Both the position numbers and the translations under genes were made by a program. From NCBI GenBank assembly GCA_002914805.1, contig JXTB01000608.1, forward strand, positions 142,357 to 206,356: DNA of 64,000 bases, given 5' to 3'. Position 1 is the stretch's first letter, and each line of letters starts with the position of its first letter. The notes beneath the pieces were generated by a model that was given only the letters and a program-made list of their open reading frames with translations, had not been told where the DNA came from and did not search any database. The stretch is from Parasponia andersonii (Eukaryota; Streptophyta; Magnoliopsida; Rosales; Cannabaceae). This document shows, piece by piece, positions 47,842 to 59,331 of this stretch.

Positions 47842-48271
47842 AGCTTCCTACAAAAGTCTAGGCGCAATATAATAACAATTGAAGAATCCTAGATGGACTA
47901 ATGTTTTTGAAAATTTTGAATTGATTTAGAAAAATATCACTTTTTAAAAGTTTTATGAGACAAATAACACTTTTAAAAACTATTTAGAAAAATATAATTT
48001 TTCTTCAAAATTAATATTTTTCAATAGTACTAATGATATCAATTAGGTTATTAAGGGTAAACAATCCAGTAACTTGAAATAACTGATCAAGTTATCTCAG
48101 GTAACTCGATTAGTTACCATAAGTATCTCAACAATTAAAAGTAGTATTTTTACAAATATTTTTAAAAGTGGTATTTCTATATTTAAATCTGGAGATTTTT
48201 AAGAATAGTCTCATACTCCGGGATTTTTCATTTTTTTTTTCCAAAAATTACTATAAAAATTAAATTTCCTC
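47842..48271. mobile_element. 430-bp insertion in left LTR, unclassified
   Basis: This segment is absent from the right LTR, where the flanking sequences join directly. AAGGGAAAA (47833-47841) and AAAGGAAAA (48272-48280) may be a 9-bp target duplication with one mismatch, fitting a Mutator-type MITE. AATATCACTTTTTAAAAG and an inverted AAAAGTGGTATTTCTATA occur inside, but no clear terminal repeats are seen. Non-coding. Confidence 0.5.
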
Positions 48272-49312
48272 AAAGGAAAATGGTGAAGCAGCCCAATAAC
48301 ACGGGGAAACTAAAGGAAGTTAATAAAAGGACTTTAAGCAGGTAGATTTAGAAGAAGTCACTCATTCATATGTGATTCATTTGTACATATATACATGAAT
48401 ATTTGAGACAAAGACAAGGGATCGCAGAGAACACATGAGAGGGATAGTAGAGACTTTGGAACGAGAAAAATATTTGAGCAATCAACAAAGATATTTTTTA
48501 GAGCAGTTTTTCTTACTCTCTTCAACTTTCTATTTCAATATTATGTCTATATTTTTGCTTTTCTTAGTTTTATCATGAGTTCATTTTATTTCTTAGGGCT
48601 ACGATATAGTCTAACTATAAAATTTTAAATTTGTCTTCCAATTTTAGTTTATGAATTATTTTTTCTAGTTGAATTTTCAATTATGTACTTAATGCTTCTT
48701 TTTAACTGGCCATTAAATAGAAGATTTGTTAATGATAATGAAACTAAGAGGAGATTTACGGGCCTAGTTCATTGAATTAAAAGCCCTAAATTGCATATAA
48801 AATATAAATATATTTATATGGTTTGTATAGTCGCTATATGAGTTTCCATAGATCGTAATGAATTCTTAATTAGTTTAATTCATGTAGGACTATAGTAAAT
48901 TGGTAATTAAAGGTCAAAAGAAGATAGTGAATTAATTAGGAAATCTTGACTATCAACTAGGGGAATAATTTTAGACTAATGAGATAGATAATATAAAGTT
49001 AATTAGTTATGGCAAAATCAGAAACCTTAGGTTTATTCTCATTGATTTAAATCTCATTTAGATTTCACTCTTGTTTAATTTTTTGTTCTTGCTATTTTCA
49101 ATTTTATTTAGTCATTAATTAAATTTTCTTCAATTGTTTAATTCAAATAAAATTAGGGTTAGCAAAATTTTAGTACATAGTAAATCTTTAGTCCTTGTGG
49201 GAATGCTACTTGATACTCATTAAATCTTTAGTCCTCGTGGGAACGCTACTTGATACTCATTCTATATTACTTGTTACGATTTTGTGCGCTTACAAATTAC
49301 ACAACAAGTTTT

Positions 49313-49330
49313 TGGTGCCATTACCGGGGA
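49313..49330 (+). other. Primer-binding site, Athila/Tat type
   Basis: TGGTGCCATTACCGGGGA matches the TGGCGCCGTTGCCGGGGA consensus of Athila/Tat-lineage elements (probably tRNA-Asp) with three transitions. It follows the LTR end by six bases. Confidence 0.85.
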
Positions 49331-49439
49331 CTGTTTGGATCTTATTAATATCAATAGTAAGTTGCGTTAATTTTTATTTTTATGTTGTGTCTAGTTTTGA
49401 TTTTCCAGATGTTCATAGTTGGTACAAAAAAAAAGACTA

Positions 49440-50260
49440 AGATGTGGAATAACAGTACTATCTTTTTCCAATATCGCATGGAGTCTTTATCTAAAATATG
49501 GAAAAAGTATAAAGAGATGATAAGGTGGGCTTTATATAATAGAATACCAAAGTGGTTGCAGCTTCAAATATTCTATAGTAGATTGAACTGCAAAACCAAG
49601 AATATGGTTAATGGAGTGGCTGGTGGATCTTTCTATGTAGAAGCAACTGATAAAGCATATGAGTTGATAGATACAATAATTTCTCATTATCAAGATTTGA
49701 TAGAATATTCAATGCTAAAGAAATCAATCAGAGTCTATTAAACTGATGCCATCTCAGCTCTATCTGCTCATGTTGCTACTTTGTCGAGGCAATTGGATAA
49801 TTTGAGTGTAAACACCATTCACTTTCCATACCAAGTGTGTGGAAGGAACCATTCGAGAGCTAATTGTTGATTTTGAAGTTTGTTTACACCATATACTAGT
49901 GAATAAACTAATAATATTTCCAACTTCTAATAGAAACACAATCCGTATCTTGACACATATATTCAAGGGTGGACGATTCAGTACGATTTTTTATGGAAAA
50001 ACCAAAATATGATGAATTTAACGGGATTTTAACAGCAAGAGAAAAAGGTATCTTTGGAAGAAACTCTTGCCCAACTTACCCAAAGGGCATCTCAATTCAT
50101 GACAAATATAGACAAAATTTTGCAAAATCGAGATTGAGAACTTTCTCGAAACCATAATGAGCAAATTGATCAATTGAGAACTCTCTTATCAAAAAGTCGA
50201 CGAAAATCTTTGTCGAGCAACATCAAGCCCACTAATCAAAATCATGAAGAGATGGAGATT
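49440..50260 (+). pseudogene. Athila/Tat-like gag remnant
   Basis: The first part (to about 49740) has ESLSKIWKKYKEMIRWA, IPKWLQLQIFYSRLN and AAGGSF-like GVAGGSFYVEATDKAYEL, the conserved retrotransposon-gag core of this lineage. After stops, other frames give LSAHVATLSRQLDNLS, a knuckle-like VCGRNHSRANC and the downstream SLEETLAQLTQRASQFM (50040-50105). It forms particles in intact relatives. Here it is split by stops and frameshifts. Confidence 0.75.
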
Positions 50261-50559
50261 ATACGTTAGAGTGGTGAATAAGTTAGTGAGTCACAAAATG
50301 ATTGGCAAAAATCTATAGAAAGTCAAGCTTCCACTACTCTTTCTCAACTAATATTTCCAACTAAAGGGGATAAGGACAATGTAGGGCAATCTGAAAGCAC
50401 CACCATAGATATCAAGGTGACAAGTTCAATAATACTACAGTCGTAAATAAAAAAACAATAGATATTACCAAGTATCTAGAAGCATTACTAGAAACTTAGA
50501 TAGTCCATTCTAAGACAACCAAAGTTGATAACGAAGAGACTGTAAAGAATGAATTTTAT

Positions 50560-50802
50560 GTGATAGCTTTGCTAATTTATATTCATGGGAGAAAGCCAAA
50601 ATTTAAGAAATTTGGAAAAGAATCTCCTAGACCATTGTCATCCATCTCAAAGCATCCAATACTCAAGGTTAAGCCTATGCCCTCTCATTATCGATTCGTA
50701 TGTATGGGTGATACTTATGAGAATACTAGAATCTATAAAGAGTTGATAAAAAGTTGGCATGATAGATACAAGACCTATATATTCCTATTCGGCCCGATAT
50801 AG
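50560..50802 (+). pseudogene. Fragments of Athila/Tat-like pol
   Basis: SISKHPILKVKPMPSHYRFV resembles the linker just upstream of reverse transcriptase in this lineage (..LELKPLPSHLRYAYLGD). It is followed without a gap by NTRIYKELIKSWHDRY, which resembles the C-terminal part of integrase. The catalytic reverse transcriptase, RNase H and integrase core that should lie between are missing, so an internal deletion fused the two edges. The following GGGAGGTAACCCATG (50848-50862) is typical of sequence just after pol in this group. Confidence 0.65.
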
Positions 50803-50869
50803 GAAATGCTGAATTGTCAGACTGATGACTATAAAATAAGCATTTCTTGGGAGGTAACCCATGTTTTAA

Positions 50870-52112
50870 TTATTTTTATTTTATTTTAGTTTATTTTATT
50901 TCCTATGTTTATTAGGTTATTTTAATTTGTTTTCTTTGTTTGGTGTATCTCATGTTCTTGCACAAGTTTGAGGGTCAATATGTGGACTTTAATATCTCAA
51001 CCTAAAGCCTCTACTTGCATGTAAAATCAAAAGAGTTTTCTTTTACTTTTGAAATTGAGGACAATATTAATTTTAAGTATGGAGGTAGGTAATCAAAAAA
51101 ATGAAAAATTGAAAATTGAAATGAAAAAACATTTTTTAGGGTTACTTTTATGACCTAGTTTAATGATCAAATGCTGATGATAAAAAATGATTTCATTAAA
51201 TAAAGTTCTTAAAAAATAATGAATGTTATTTTTGCATGTGTGCTTCATTCTGTGTTAGTTTGGTTTTACTTATGATTCTTTGAACATTTTGGATACATAA
51301 ATGATGTTAATTGATTAGTTTGCTTATTTGGAGAAAGTTTCTATAAATTAAGTACATTCGTTGAAATTTCATCAATAAACTCTAGAATTTGCTTAATTAT
51401 TACTTGAGGAAAAATCCTAAATTATATTACGAAGGCTATCTTTGGATCGTTTGAGCTGCCTATTCTTGACACTTATATATCCTTAGTTTACTCCATTGAA
51501 GCTATATTGACCTTTTCTTTTGACAACCATATTTTTAGCATAGCTTTAAACAGTTTCTAATATTTTACCCTACATCATGAGTACTATGATCTTTGTTGAA
51601 TATCTATTGCATTATGTGACAATATAGAGGGAAGGGTGGTGTTGAGAAAAAATTTGTGAAGGCATAGGGAAAAAAAAGGAAAAGATACTATACCCTTGTG
51701 AAATAAAAAAAATAAAGTTGTGATGACAAGGAAAAAAAAAGAAAGAGATTGAAAAATCATAAGTTTAGGATATAGTACTTCAAAAAAAAAAAAAGAATTG
51801 AATGGAGCGAAGAAAATAGCTAAGAAAAAATAAAATAGGTTTGGAGCTGCTACTTGGAGTGTTCAAGTTGAAAATTTATAACTTACTCATTTGCATAAAC
51901 TTATCCGAGTTGCATATGATTGAATATAATTGTTTATTCACACACACAGTTAAGAAATCTATAGTGAAATCAGACTACTATATAAAATCTTTGAGGCAAA
52001 TTTTGAGAGTCAAATTGAGTTATGGTTAGGTATTTAAAATTTTTGTTTAGGTTTTTGTTTTTCTTTCTTTTTTGCTTAAGAACTAGCAAAAGTTAAGTTT
52101 GGGGGTACATAT
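50870..52112 (+). other. 3' untranslated region and polypurine tract of Athila/Tat-like element
   Basis: AT-rich, A-run-rich sequence with no frame. AAGTTTGGGGGTACATATTTA (52094-52114) reads as the polypurine tract region ahead of the right LTR, and an earlier similar GCACAAGTTTGAGGGT lies at 50959. No gene is seen. Confidence 0.6.
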
Positions 52113-54929
52113 TTATGTGCTTATATTTTATACCTTTTCTAGCTTAATTTTGTGATTCATTGTCACTTATAAAAGTTCTTATTTTTAACTTATGGTATTT
52201 TAGTGGAAAAGAAAGTTGAAAGTGACAATTTTCTAGAATAATTGGAAAAGAAAGACATAAAGAAGTAAATCCATATGGCCCAAGTCATTCTCTAAGCCCA
52301 AATGACCAAATGGTGATACGGTTGAATCAATTAGGATACTGAAACAAAGTCATGTATGGAGCTAGCACATGAAAAGAAGAATAAAAAATATATAATAAAA
52401 GAAAAAAAAAACTATAAACGTGAAGAAAAAGAAAAATGGTGAAGCAACACAAAAACACGTGGAAACTAAAAGAAGTTAATTAAAGGAGGACTCTAAGCAG
52501 GTCGGTTTAAACGAAGTCGCTCATTCATATATGATTCATATGCATATATATACATGAATATTTGAGATAGAGACCGCGGAACACAGAGAATGCCAGGACC
52601 AAAAATTCGGGCAGTAGCAAAAGGAGAATTTCACTAAGTTGAGAAATATTTTGATTTATTTTTTAATAGGGTCTCAAAAGATTTGATTTTATAAAATAGT
52701 ATATTTAAATAAAATATTTGACATTTCATCTTGTAAACTTCTCACACAGTTCATAGGCAACATTAAATATAGATTGAATAGTAATTGAAAAACATAATTC
52801 AGATTAAATTTCAAGTATCGTCATCATCCACAACAAATATCAAATAGTAGAATGACATATATAAGTACACAGACTTAATAGAAAGTAGTAATCTCAGTTC
52901 AATGCTAATACAAAATTCAAATAATCCAAACACTACAACAACAAGTTTCTAGCATTACCAAGATAATGAACTACAGTCAGAGATAGCCTCTTAATCCTCT
53001 TGATCATCCAATTAATACTAAATACTACCTGAAGAAAGATAGTAAGGGGTGAGCATACAATATTCAGTAGGAAAATAGTTACCTCGATGGAAAACATTTT
53101 AGTGATGGAAATTTCCTGCATGGTAAGTTCAAATCTAAAACATAAATATATATATTCCAAATCGGCAATCCATATATATATATATATAAAGTAGTATAAT
53201 CAAAACCATTCAATTTATATGCACACAATATAAATCAACCTATATCTATGAGCTCACATCCTCTCATCTATGAAAATCTAAAATGATGGCACTAAGTGTA
53301 CCTAACAGCCTTTACCACTTAAGCCCATACCCCGAGGGAATACCTATGTGTCACCTACCAAACTTAAAAGGATAACCGAATTGCGTATACTTACCAAACG
53401 GGGAGGTAATCAGAAGAAACAAACCCAACGGCCGGATCAAAAAATCAAACTTAAGCTCAAAACACTCCAAAATGACGACTTTCAAACTGGATAGTATGAG
53501 ATCGTGAAATATATACCTTGGTGATCCTTGCGATGAGATGAATCCAATGAGCTAGGTTTAAAGTCAAATAGTAGCAAGAATGCTCGCTTGCGGTAAAAAA
53601 TGTATGTGGCTTCTCAAGCTCGTCGCCGGCATTCTGGCAACTACGTCGACTAGAGGAGCTCAGCAGTGTGCAGCTGGCATCGAGACAGAGCCGTGCCGAT
53701 ACTTCCCATGGTCAGACGGTGGCCAGAGAATACTGCACACGAAGACTGGTACTGGCGGCCGAAACAAGAGAGAGATGGCGTCGGGAAAGAGAAGAGAGAG
53801 AGAGGGAGAAGAAAAATGAGGGTCACATGGCCCTTATAACGAGGACCGTGTAGAGCGAGAGAGGGAGAAGAAAAATGAGGGTCACATGGCCCTTATAATG
53901 AGGACCGTGTAATTTTTAAAATTGCACAATAGTCCTTTATTTTTCAAAATATTCTCACTTTAGTCCTTCAAAAAATTGCAATTTAATCCCTCTTTCTCAA
54001 AACTTTTGCAAATTAATCCTCCCATTAATGATTTTGAAAATTACAAAATGAACATATTATCCCGTAAAAATTTGGGGTTTATAGGGGCAATAGAGACTTT
54101 GGAGCGAGAAAAATAATTGAGCAATAAACGAAGATATTTTTCAAAATAGTTTTTTTTTCTCTCTTCAATTTTCTATTTCAATGTCATATCTATATTTTTG
54201 TTTCTCTTAGTTTAGTTATGAGTTAATTTTATTTATAGGGCTATGATAAAGTCTAACTATGAAGTCTTAAATTTTTCTTTCGATTATTTTAGTTTATGAG
54301 CTATTTTTCCTAGTTAAGTTTTCAATTTTATTCTTAATACTTCTATTTAAGTGGCCACTAAATAGCTAGATAATTTGTTAATCATAATGAAATATGGAGG
54401 AGATTTATGTGCCTAGTTTATTAAATTGAAAGCCATAAAGTGCATGTAAAATAGGAATATATTTATATAGTTTGTGTAGTCATTATATGAGTTTCTATAG
54501 ATCGTAATAAATTCTTAATTAGTTTAATTCACGTAAGAATATAGTAAATTAGTAATTAAGGGTATTTTTGCTTGAACTCGATAGAGGATAGTAAATAAAT
54601 TAAGGAATCTTGACTATCAACTTAGAAAATTGCTTTAGAATAATGAGATAGATAATTTAGAGTGGATTTGTTACGACGAAATTGGAAATCCTATGTTTAT
54701 TCTTATTGATTTAAATCATTTGTTTTTCTCTCTTGTTTAATTTTTCATTTTCATTATTTTAAATTTTATTTAGTCCTTAATTAAATTTTTCTTAATTCGT
54801 TTAATTCAAATAAAATTAGGGTTAGTAAAATTTTGGTGATTAGTAAATCTTTAGTCCTGATGGAAATGATACTTGATACTCATTCTATGTTACTTGTTAC
54901 GATTTTGTGCGATAGCAAATTACACAACA
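52113..54929 (+). repeat. Right LTR, interrupted by a solo LTR
   Basis: Own sequence is 52113-52590 plus 54085-54929, about 1.3 kb, beginning TTATGTGCTTATATTTTATA and ending CACAACA. Divergence from the left LTR is visibly more than a few percent, so the host element is old and the insertions are younger. Confidence 0.8.
52591..54084. mobile_element. Solo LTR, same family as 7143-9342, shortened
   Basis: It starts TGCCAGGACCAAAAATTCGG and ends TTTGGGGTTTATAGG, parallel to the copy at 7143-9342, with matching inner blocks (GAGGTAATCAGAAG, CCTTGGTGATCCTTGCGA). About 700 bp, equivalent to 7960-8700 of the other copy, are missing. A 59-bp unit (GGGTCACATGGCCCTTATAA..GAGGACCGTGTA) is duplicated at 53794-53911. 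It lies inside the right LTR, and some host sequence at the right junction is lost. Confidence 0.8.
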
Positions 54930-55039
54930 GTATGCTCATGATTGTATTTTTCGCTGCGTTGTTTAATTAAAAAAACTATTGATAGTTTCAAAAAAAAATA
55001 AATTTTAAAAATTCTATCAAATACTATTTTTCTAAAGTT

Positions 55040-55224
55040 TTTCAAACAGGTTCATCTTTGTGATTCTCGTCATGATGATAGTGGTCAAGCTTGATTGAAA
55101 AATAATTTGGTTGATTGATGATTAATTGTTTTATATGCCGTTGTTTGTATCTATCAAATTTGATGTTATTGCAAATATACTTATAAATATATATTGTATA
55201 TATATATACTTGAGATAATGACAA
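55040..55224 (-). pseudogene. 5' end of a second DC1-type gene
   Basis: On the minus strand the leader and first codons (ATG at 55073, MTRITKMN) align with the leader and start of the DC1 gene at 58488 (MTRITEIDH), including the ATCATGACGAGAATCAC block and the upstream AATTTGA.AG.T. Only about nine codons remain before homology is lost toward 54930. It is the broken start of a tandem DC1 copy. Confidence 0.5.
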
Positions 55225-55722
55225 ATAAATTCTTTGAAATTTGATTTTTAGTTAAAAAATAGAAAAATAAAAAATTAATTCTGACTTTATTGTAATTCTT
55301 CAAAATAATAACCTAACATTTCAGAATCTGCAAATTTATATCTTGCATGGAGTAAAAAACATAAACACCTTTTTCTCTAAATAATTTAAAATATTTAAAC
55401 ACTAAATATTTTATCAAAAAATGTCTTATAAATATTTTTTTTTCCAATTCTTTTTAAGTAAAAAATTGAAAGTTTAATAAACTAATTATAAAATATTTTT
55501 AGATATTACATTTATTTTTAATACTTTTCAATTAAGTTAATAAGGGTAGTATTGTCATTTTAATATCAGTAGCAAAATTGGTTACCATATGGTATAAATT
55601 TGCATAAATTTGGCCAAGTGAATCTAGGCTCGATTTTGACCAAGTTTATCCTATAATTATTTTTTTAAAACTTGGGTCAAAAGACCACGAAACTCTTGCA
55701 TAATTTAAGGAATTTTATATCA
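55225..55722 (-). repeat. Probable LTR fragment of Tekay/Del-like element
   Basis: The minus strand reads GGGACAAAATTTTTTTAAGG (end of pol/polypurine region) followed by TGATATAAAATTCC at 55722, as at the 3' LTR start of Tekay/Del elements, and continues CAAGAGTTTCGTGGTCTTTTG. The far end is not defined and merges with the DC1 remnant. Confidence 0.5.
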
Positions 55723-55739
55723 TTCCCTTAAAAAAATTT

Positions 55740-57972
55740 TGTCCCGAAATTCAAGTACAAAGCATAAATTCAAAGCATAACCTTAAGCTGAAAAATAAAC
55801 AAGTGGAGGTATTTATCATACATCTCTATCTAAAGTTCCCTAGTAGCTTCTTCTTCTTTATGATGATTCCAAAGAACTTTGACAAGTGAGATTTCTCTAT
55901 TGCAAAGCAAGTTGAGTTCTTTTCCCATTATTCGTGCTAGTTGCTCTTCATAAGTGACATCCTCTTAAATTGGTATCTCTATATATTGAATCACATAGGA
56001 CAGGTCAGGAATATTTTTCCTCAGCAGTGAAACATGAAAAATATTGTGTACAATCGATATGTTACTGGCCTAATTCTTGCAGTAATGATAAATGGGCCAA
56101 TATACCTTTGAGCTAGCTTTCCTTAACTCCAAATCTAATGACTCCGTGCCTTGGTGTGACTTTTAGAAATACTTGATCACCAACGTCAAACTCTACTTCT
56201 CATCTTAGGGGGTCTACATAGCTTTTTTGATGACTATGGACAGCCTTAAGTCTCTCTCTTATCTTGTTGATCTTTTCAGTAGTCTCTTGTATCAACTCTG
56301 GCCCAAGAGTAACTCGTTACTCAACATTAGCCCAGCTCAAGGGCGACCTACGTGATCTATCATACAATACCTTATATAGAGCCATACCCAAACTTATTTG
56401 GTAGCTATTGTTGTAAGCAAATTCTACTAACGATAAGTGATCATCCTTATTTCCACTAAAGTCCAGTATTCAAGGGCGAAGCATATCTTCAATAAACTAA
56501 ATCATTCTCTCAGATTAGCCATCTGTTTATGGGTAATGAGCTATACTCAGATTTAATTCTGTTCCTAAAGCTTTTTGTAAAGCTCCCCAGTATTAGATGT
56601 AAATCTCGGATCTCTAGCAGAAACTATACTAGAAGGCACTCTATGCAAATGAACAATATGATTCATATAAGGACGACTAAATTTGTTGAGAGAAAAGTCA
56701 ATCCGAATTGGTATAAAGTGGGTAGTTTTTGTCATTTGATCTATAATTTCCCAAACTGCATCATTTTTTCTTTGAGTCCTTGGCAATCCCGTTACAAAAT
56801 CCGTAGTAATATTATCCCATTTCCATTTAGGAATAGGCAATGGCCGAAGTAAACCAATTGGCCTTTGATATGCTGCCTTTACCTACTAACAGGTTATACA
56901 CTTAGCCACAAAAGTAGATACGTCTCATTTCATGCCTTTCCACTAATACTGCCTCTTTAAATCATGGTACATCTTAGTACTACTGGGATATAGTGCAAAC
57001 TTGGATTTGTAAGCTTCAGTCAAGATAGTCTCTTGAAGGTATGGATCATTAGCTACTACTAACTTTCCATTGAATAGTACTAATCCTTCTCTATTAGTGC
57101 TCTCACCATCTAGTTGTTCGCTATTCTGGAGTTGATTCCAGATTTTCCTCAATTCTTGATCTTGCCATTAACTCTACTAAACTATTTAAAGAAATGAAGG
57201 GGTAGCCACTACATTGCTAACATAAGCAACATTATTTTTCTCAAAGTACTCTAAATTATAATCACCAATAGATCACATCTATCAATTCTAGATCACGAGC
57301 GCGAGAGTTCTTCTCATGTGATTTAAACTGGCAAGAAGCATAAGCTATAACTCTACCATTCTGTAGTAAAGCACATCTCAATCCTGAACCAGAAGCGTTT
57401 GTGTACACCACATATGTTTTACTACTGTCAGGAACAATTAGAATAGATGTAGTTGTTAATTTCTCTTTCAATTTCACGAGTGTTGTCCCACATTCGTCAT
57501 TCCAAGCAAACTTGACATTTTTTCTCGTTAACTTGGTTAGAGGCAATGCAATGCTTGATAAGTTCTGTATAAAACAACGATAATATCCTGCCAAACTAAG
57601 GAAACTACGTACTTTAGTAACGTTTCTCGGTCTTTCTCATCTTAGAATGAACTCAATCTTGGGCAGGTCAACTAAGATACCATTTTGAGAAATGACATGC
57701 CCTAAAAATTTGAATTCTGTCATCCAGAAATCACATTTCAATCTCTTAGCATATAATTGGTGATCTCTTAAAGTCTGAAGCATGATCCTTAAATGTTCAG
57801 CATATTTTTCACGAGTCTTATAATAAATAAGGATATCATCAATAAACATAACCAAAAATCTGTCCAAATAAGGCCTGAAGATCCTGTTCATAAGGTCTAT
57901 GAATGTTGCAGGTGCATTTGTCAATCCGAAAGGCATAACTAGAAACTCAAAATGATCATAACGAGTTCTGAA
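55740..57972 (-). pseudogene. Tekay/Del-like gypsy pol, truncated at its 5' end
   Basis: Right to left on the minus strand: reverse transcriptase from about [17 protein letters not shown] onward (57637-57972), with [10 protein letters not shown] retaining the Asp-Asp pair; RNase H (57262-57594), where YTNASGSGL has Asn for the catalytic Asp; integrase zinc-binding region (56943-57152); core (56565-56840) with TTDFVTGLPRTQRK and SIVSARDPRFTSNT; and C-terminal region (55850-56260) with GDQVFLKVTPRHGVIRFGVK and a degraded chromodomain-like tail. The gag, protease and first half of the reverse transcriptase are absent. The truncation point abuts a DC1 gene. Confidence 0.85.
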
Positions 57973-58488
57973 ATTCTCAAGTACCATGTCCTTTATGCAA
58001 GCAACATGGTAGCAAAACCGGCCGCAATCGGATTCATAAGACTAACCGCTAATCCCATTTAAGACTTCCTTACTATCGTACTTGAGGCACTTAGAAGAAA
58101 CCCTATTTCTTGAACTAGAGCCGGAGCCTTACCCCGTCATCGTGACACTCAATTTTTCACTATAGCTTGAGGCAACAAGGGTGAAGGTCGTGCGCCTTGT
58201 CGTGCTGACACTGGTAGAGGAACCCTAGCACGCCCTTGCCATAGGCGTCACAGTACCGATTGAACGCTTTGTGTTGGAACACGAAGCTTTTGAAGAAAGA
58301 GTGGGAGGCCGAAGTATAGCGAGCCACCGTGCATTCATGGTGAAGGCGAAAGTCGCAGCCTGATTTGCAGTGGAACATGGGCCAAACCCTAGCTCTTTGC
58401 ACTCGTCATAGTGGTATGGCTCATTTGGAGATCCCAAAACTAGAGTGTGAATGTGACTAGGATGATCGATCTCAGTGATTCTCGTCAT
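57965..58488 (-). pseudogene. DC1 (Cys/His-rich C1) domain gene, broken
   Basis: It starts MTRITEIDHPSHIHTL (ATG at 58488). CDECKELGFGP-like sequence appears as YDECKELGFGPC, then a frameshift near 58380. The next frame (58160-58402) has FHCKSGCDFRLHHEC, then YCDAYGKGVLGFLYQC and DLHPCCLKL, the Cys/His spacing of divergent C1 domains. Stops follow, and further on KCLKYDSKEVLNGISG and [18 protein letters not shown] complete a second module. DC1 proteins are a large plant family, mostly of unknown function, some linked to stress and immunity. The last codons read directly into a reverse transcriptase (FRTRYDHF), so the 3' end was lost at the transposon junction. Confidence 0.75.
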
Positions 58489-58572
58489 GGTAGTCTTCGA
58501 TCTTGATCGATCAAAGGAGTGATAATTGTATATATTTCTTTTTTGTGTACGCCTAATTGTTGAACCTGTCAA

Positions 58573-59310
58573 ATTGGTTATGTGAAGGAGAGAATATAAG
58601 TAATCTGCCGCTTATATATAATATTGATCGTATGATTTATACATGGTTGCTAATAGTATTTTTTTTTATGTGTATAGGTATTTTTTTTAGCTGTTAGATC
58701 ACCATTTAATAATGATCCAACAGTTATAATAAGGTGCATAAAAAAAGGAGCATTATTAATATTTTTTTTCTCTCTTATTTTTTAATATATAAATTTTTAT
58801 TGGTCAAAATAATATTCATGTATAAATAAAAAACAAATATTTACTGGTGCCCTTTGTATATACACATATATTAATAGACAGAGAAATGTTATTTTTATTG
58901 TGACGATCTTAATTATTAAAAAGAAAATAAAAAAGAATAAAGTCAAAGTCAGCGCGCAAATTAAGAATAAGGATATGTTACCAAAAACCTAGCATTTCGA
59001 CATAAAAACGGAAGACATGATCAGGAGCTTACACCTTGTATATCTACATCGATCATGACCATCAAGCATTTCGACGTTTTTAATTTTTCTGATATTGATG
59101 CACGCAGACGCATTGTGTGTACTAATAACTGTATAATCAGTAAGTAGAATCTTGTGATCTCTTTTTGAATTGATCAAATTTTGTTAAATAATCATATATA
59201 TTATTTAAGAAATCTAGCTCATTAGAATAAGCTGAGTATGTGCACTATTAAGTACAAATATACACAAATTAGTTAATTGTATAAAAACTGCATAATGTGT
59301 GTGATGTGTA
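58573..59310. other. Intergenic sequence upstream of the DC1 gene
   Basis: AT-rich with no supported gene. 58672-58750 is the second copy of the short repeat at 11171-11255. The 62-codon minus-strand frame at 58989-59177 has no recognisable domain. Confidence 0.4.
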
Positions 59311-59331
59311 TTGTATATATGTTGTACCCAA

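Larger units (their letters stand above)
36444..49306 (+). repeat. Left LTR, interrupted by MULE and a 430-bp insertion
   Basis: Own sequence is 36444-36686, 47711-47841 and 48272-49306, about 1.4 kb. It starts TGATGTGCTCATATTTTATA and ends CACAACA. It aligns with the right LTR over TATGGCCCAA, GAGCTAGCACAT and TTACTTGTTACGATTTTGTG. At 49185-49263 a 41-bp unit (AATCTTTAGTCCT..GGGAA..CTACTTGATACTC) is duplicated, while the right LTR has it once. Confidence 0.8.
36444..54929 (+). mobile_element. Non-autonomous Athila/Tat-like gypsy element with nested insertions
   Basis: Both LTRs end TTACACAACA. The 5-bp target duplication GTATG is perfect (36439-36443 and 54930-54934). The left LTR is followed by a primer site of the TGGCGCCGTTGCCGGGGA type used by Athila/Tat elements. 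Only 2.8 kb of internal sequence remains: a gag remnant, then the far end of pol, with the protease, reverse transcriptase, RNase H and most of integrase missing. The left LTR carries an 11-kb Mutator-like element and a 430-bp insertion. The right LTR carries a solo LTR. Confidence 0.85.

Noticed and set aside
58989..59177. 62-codon minus-strand frame with several Cys and Arg
   Set aside because: No start context, no family recognised, and no splice partner found.
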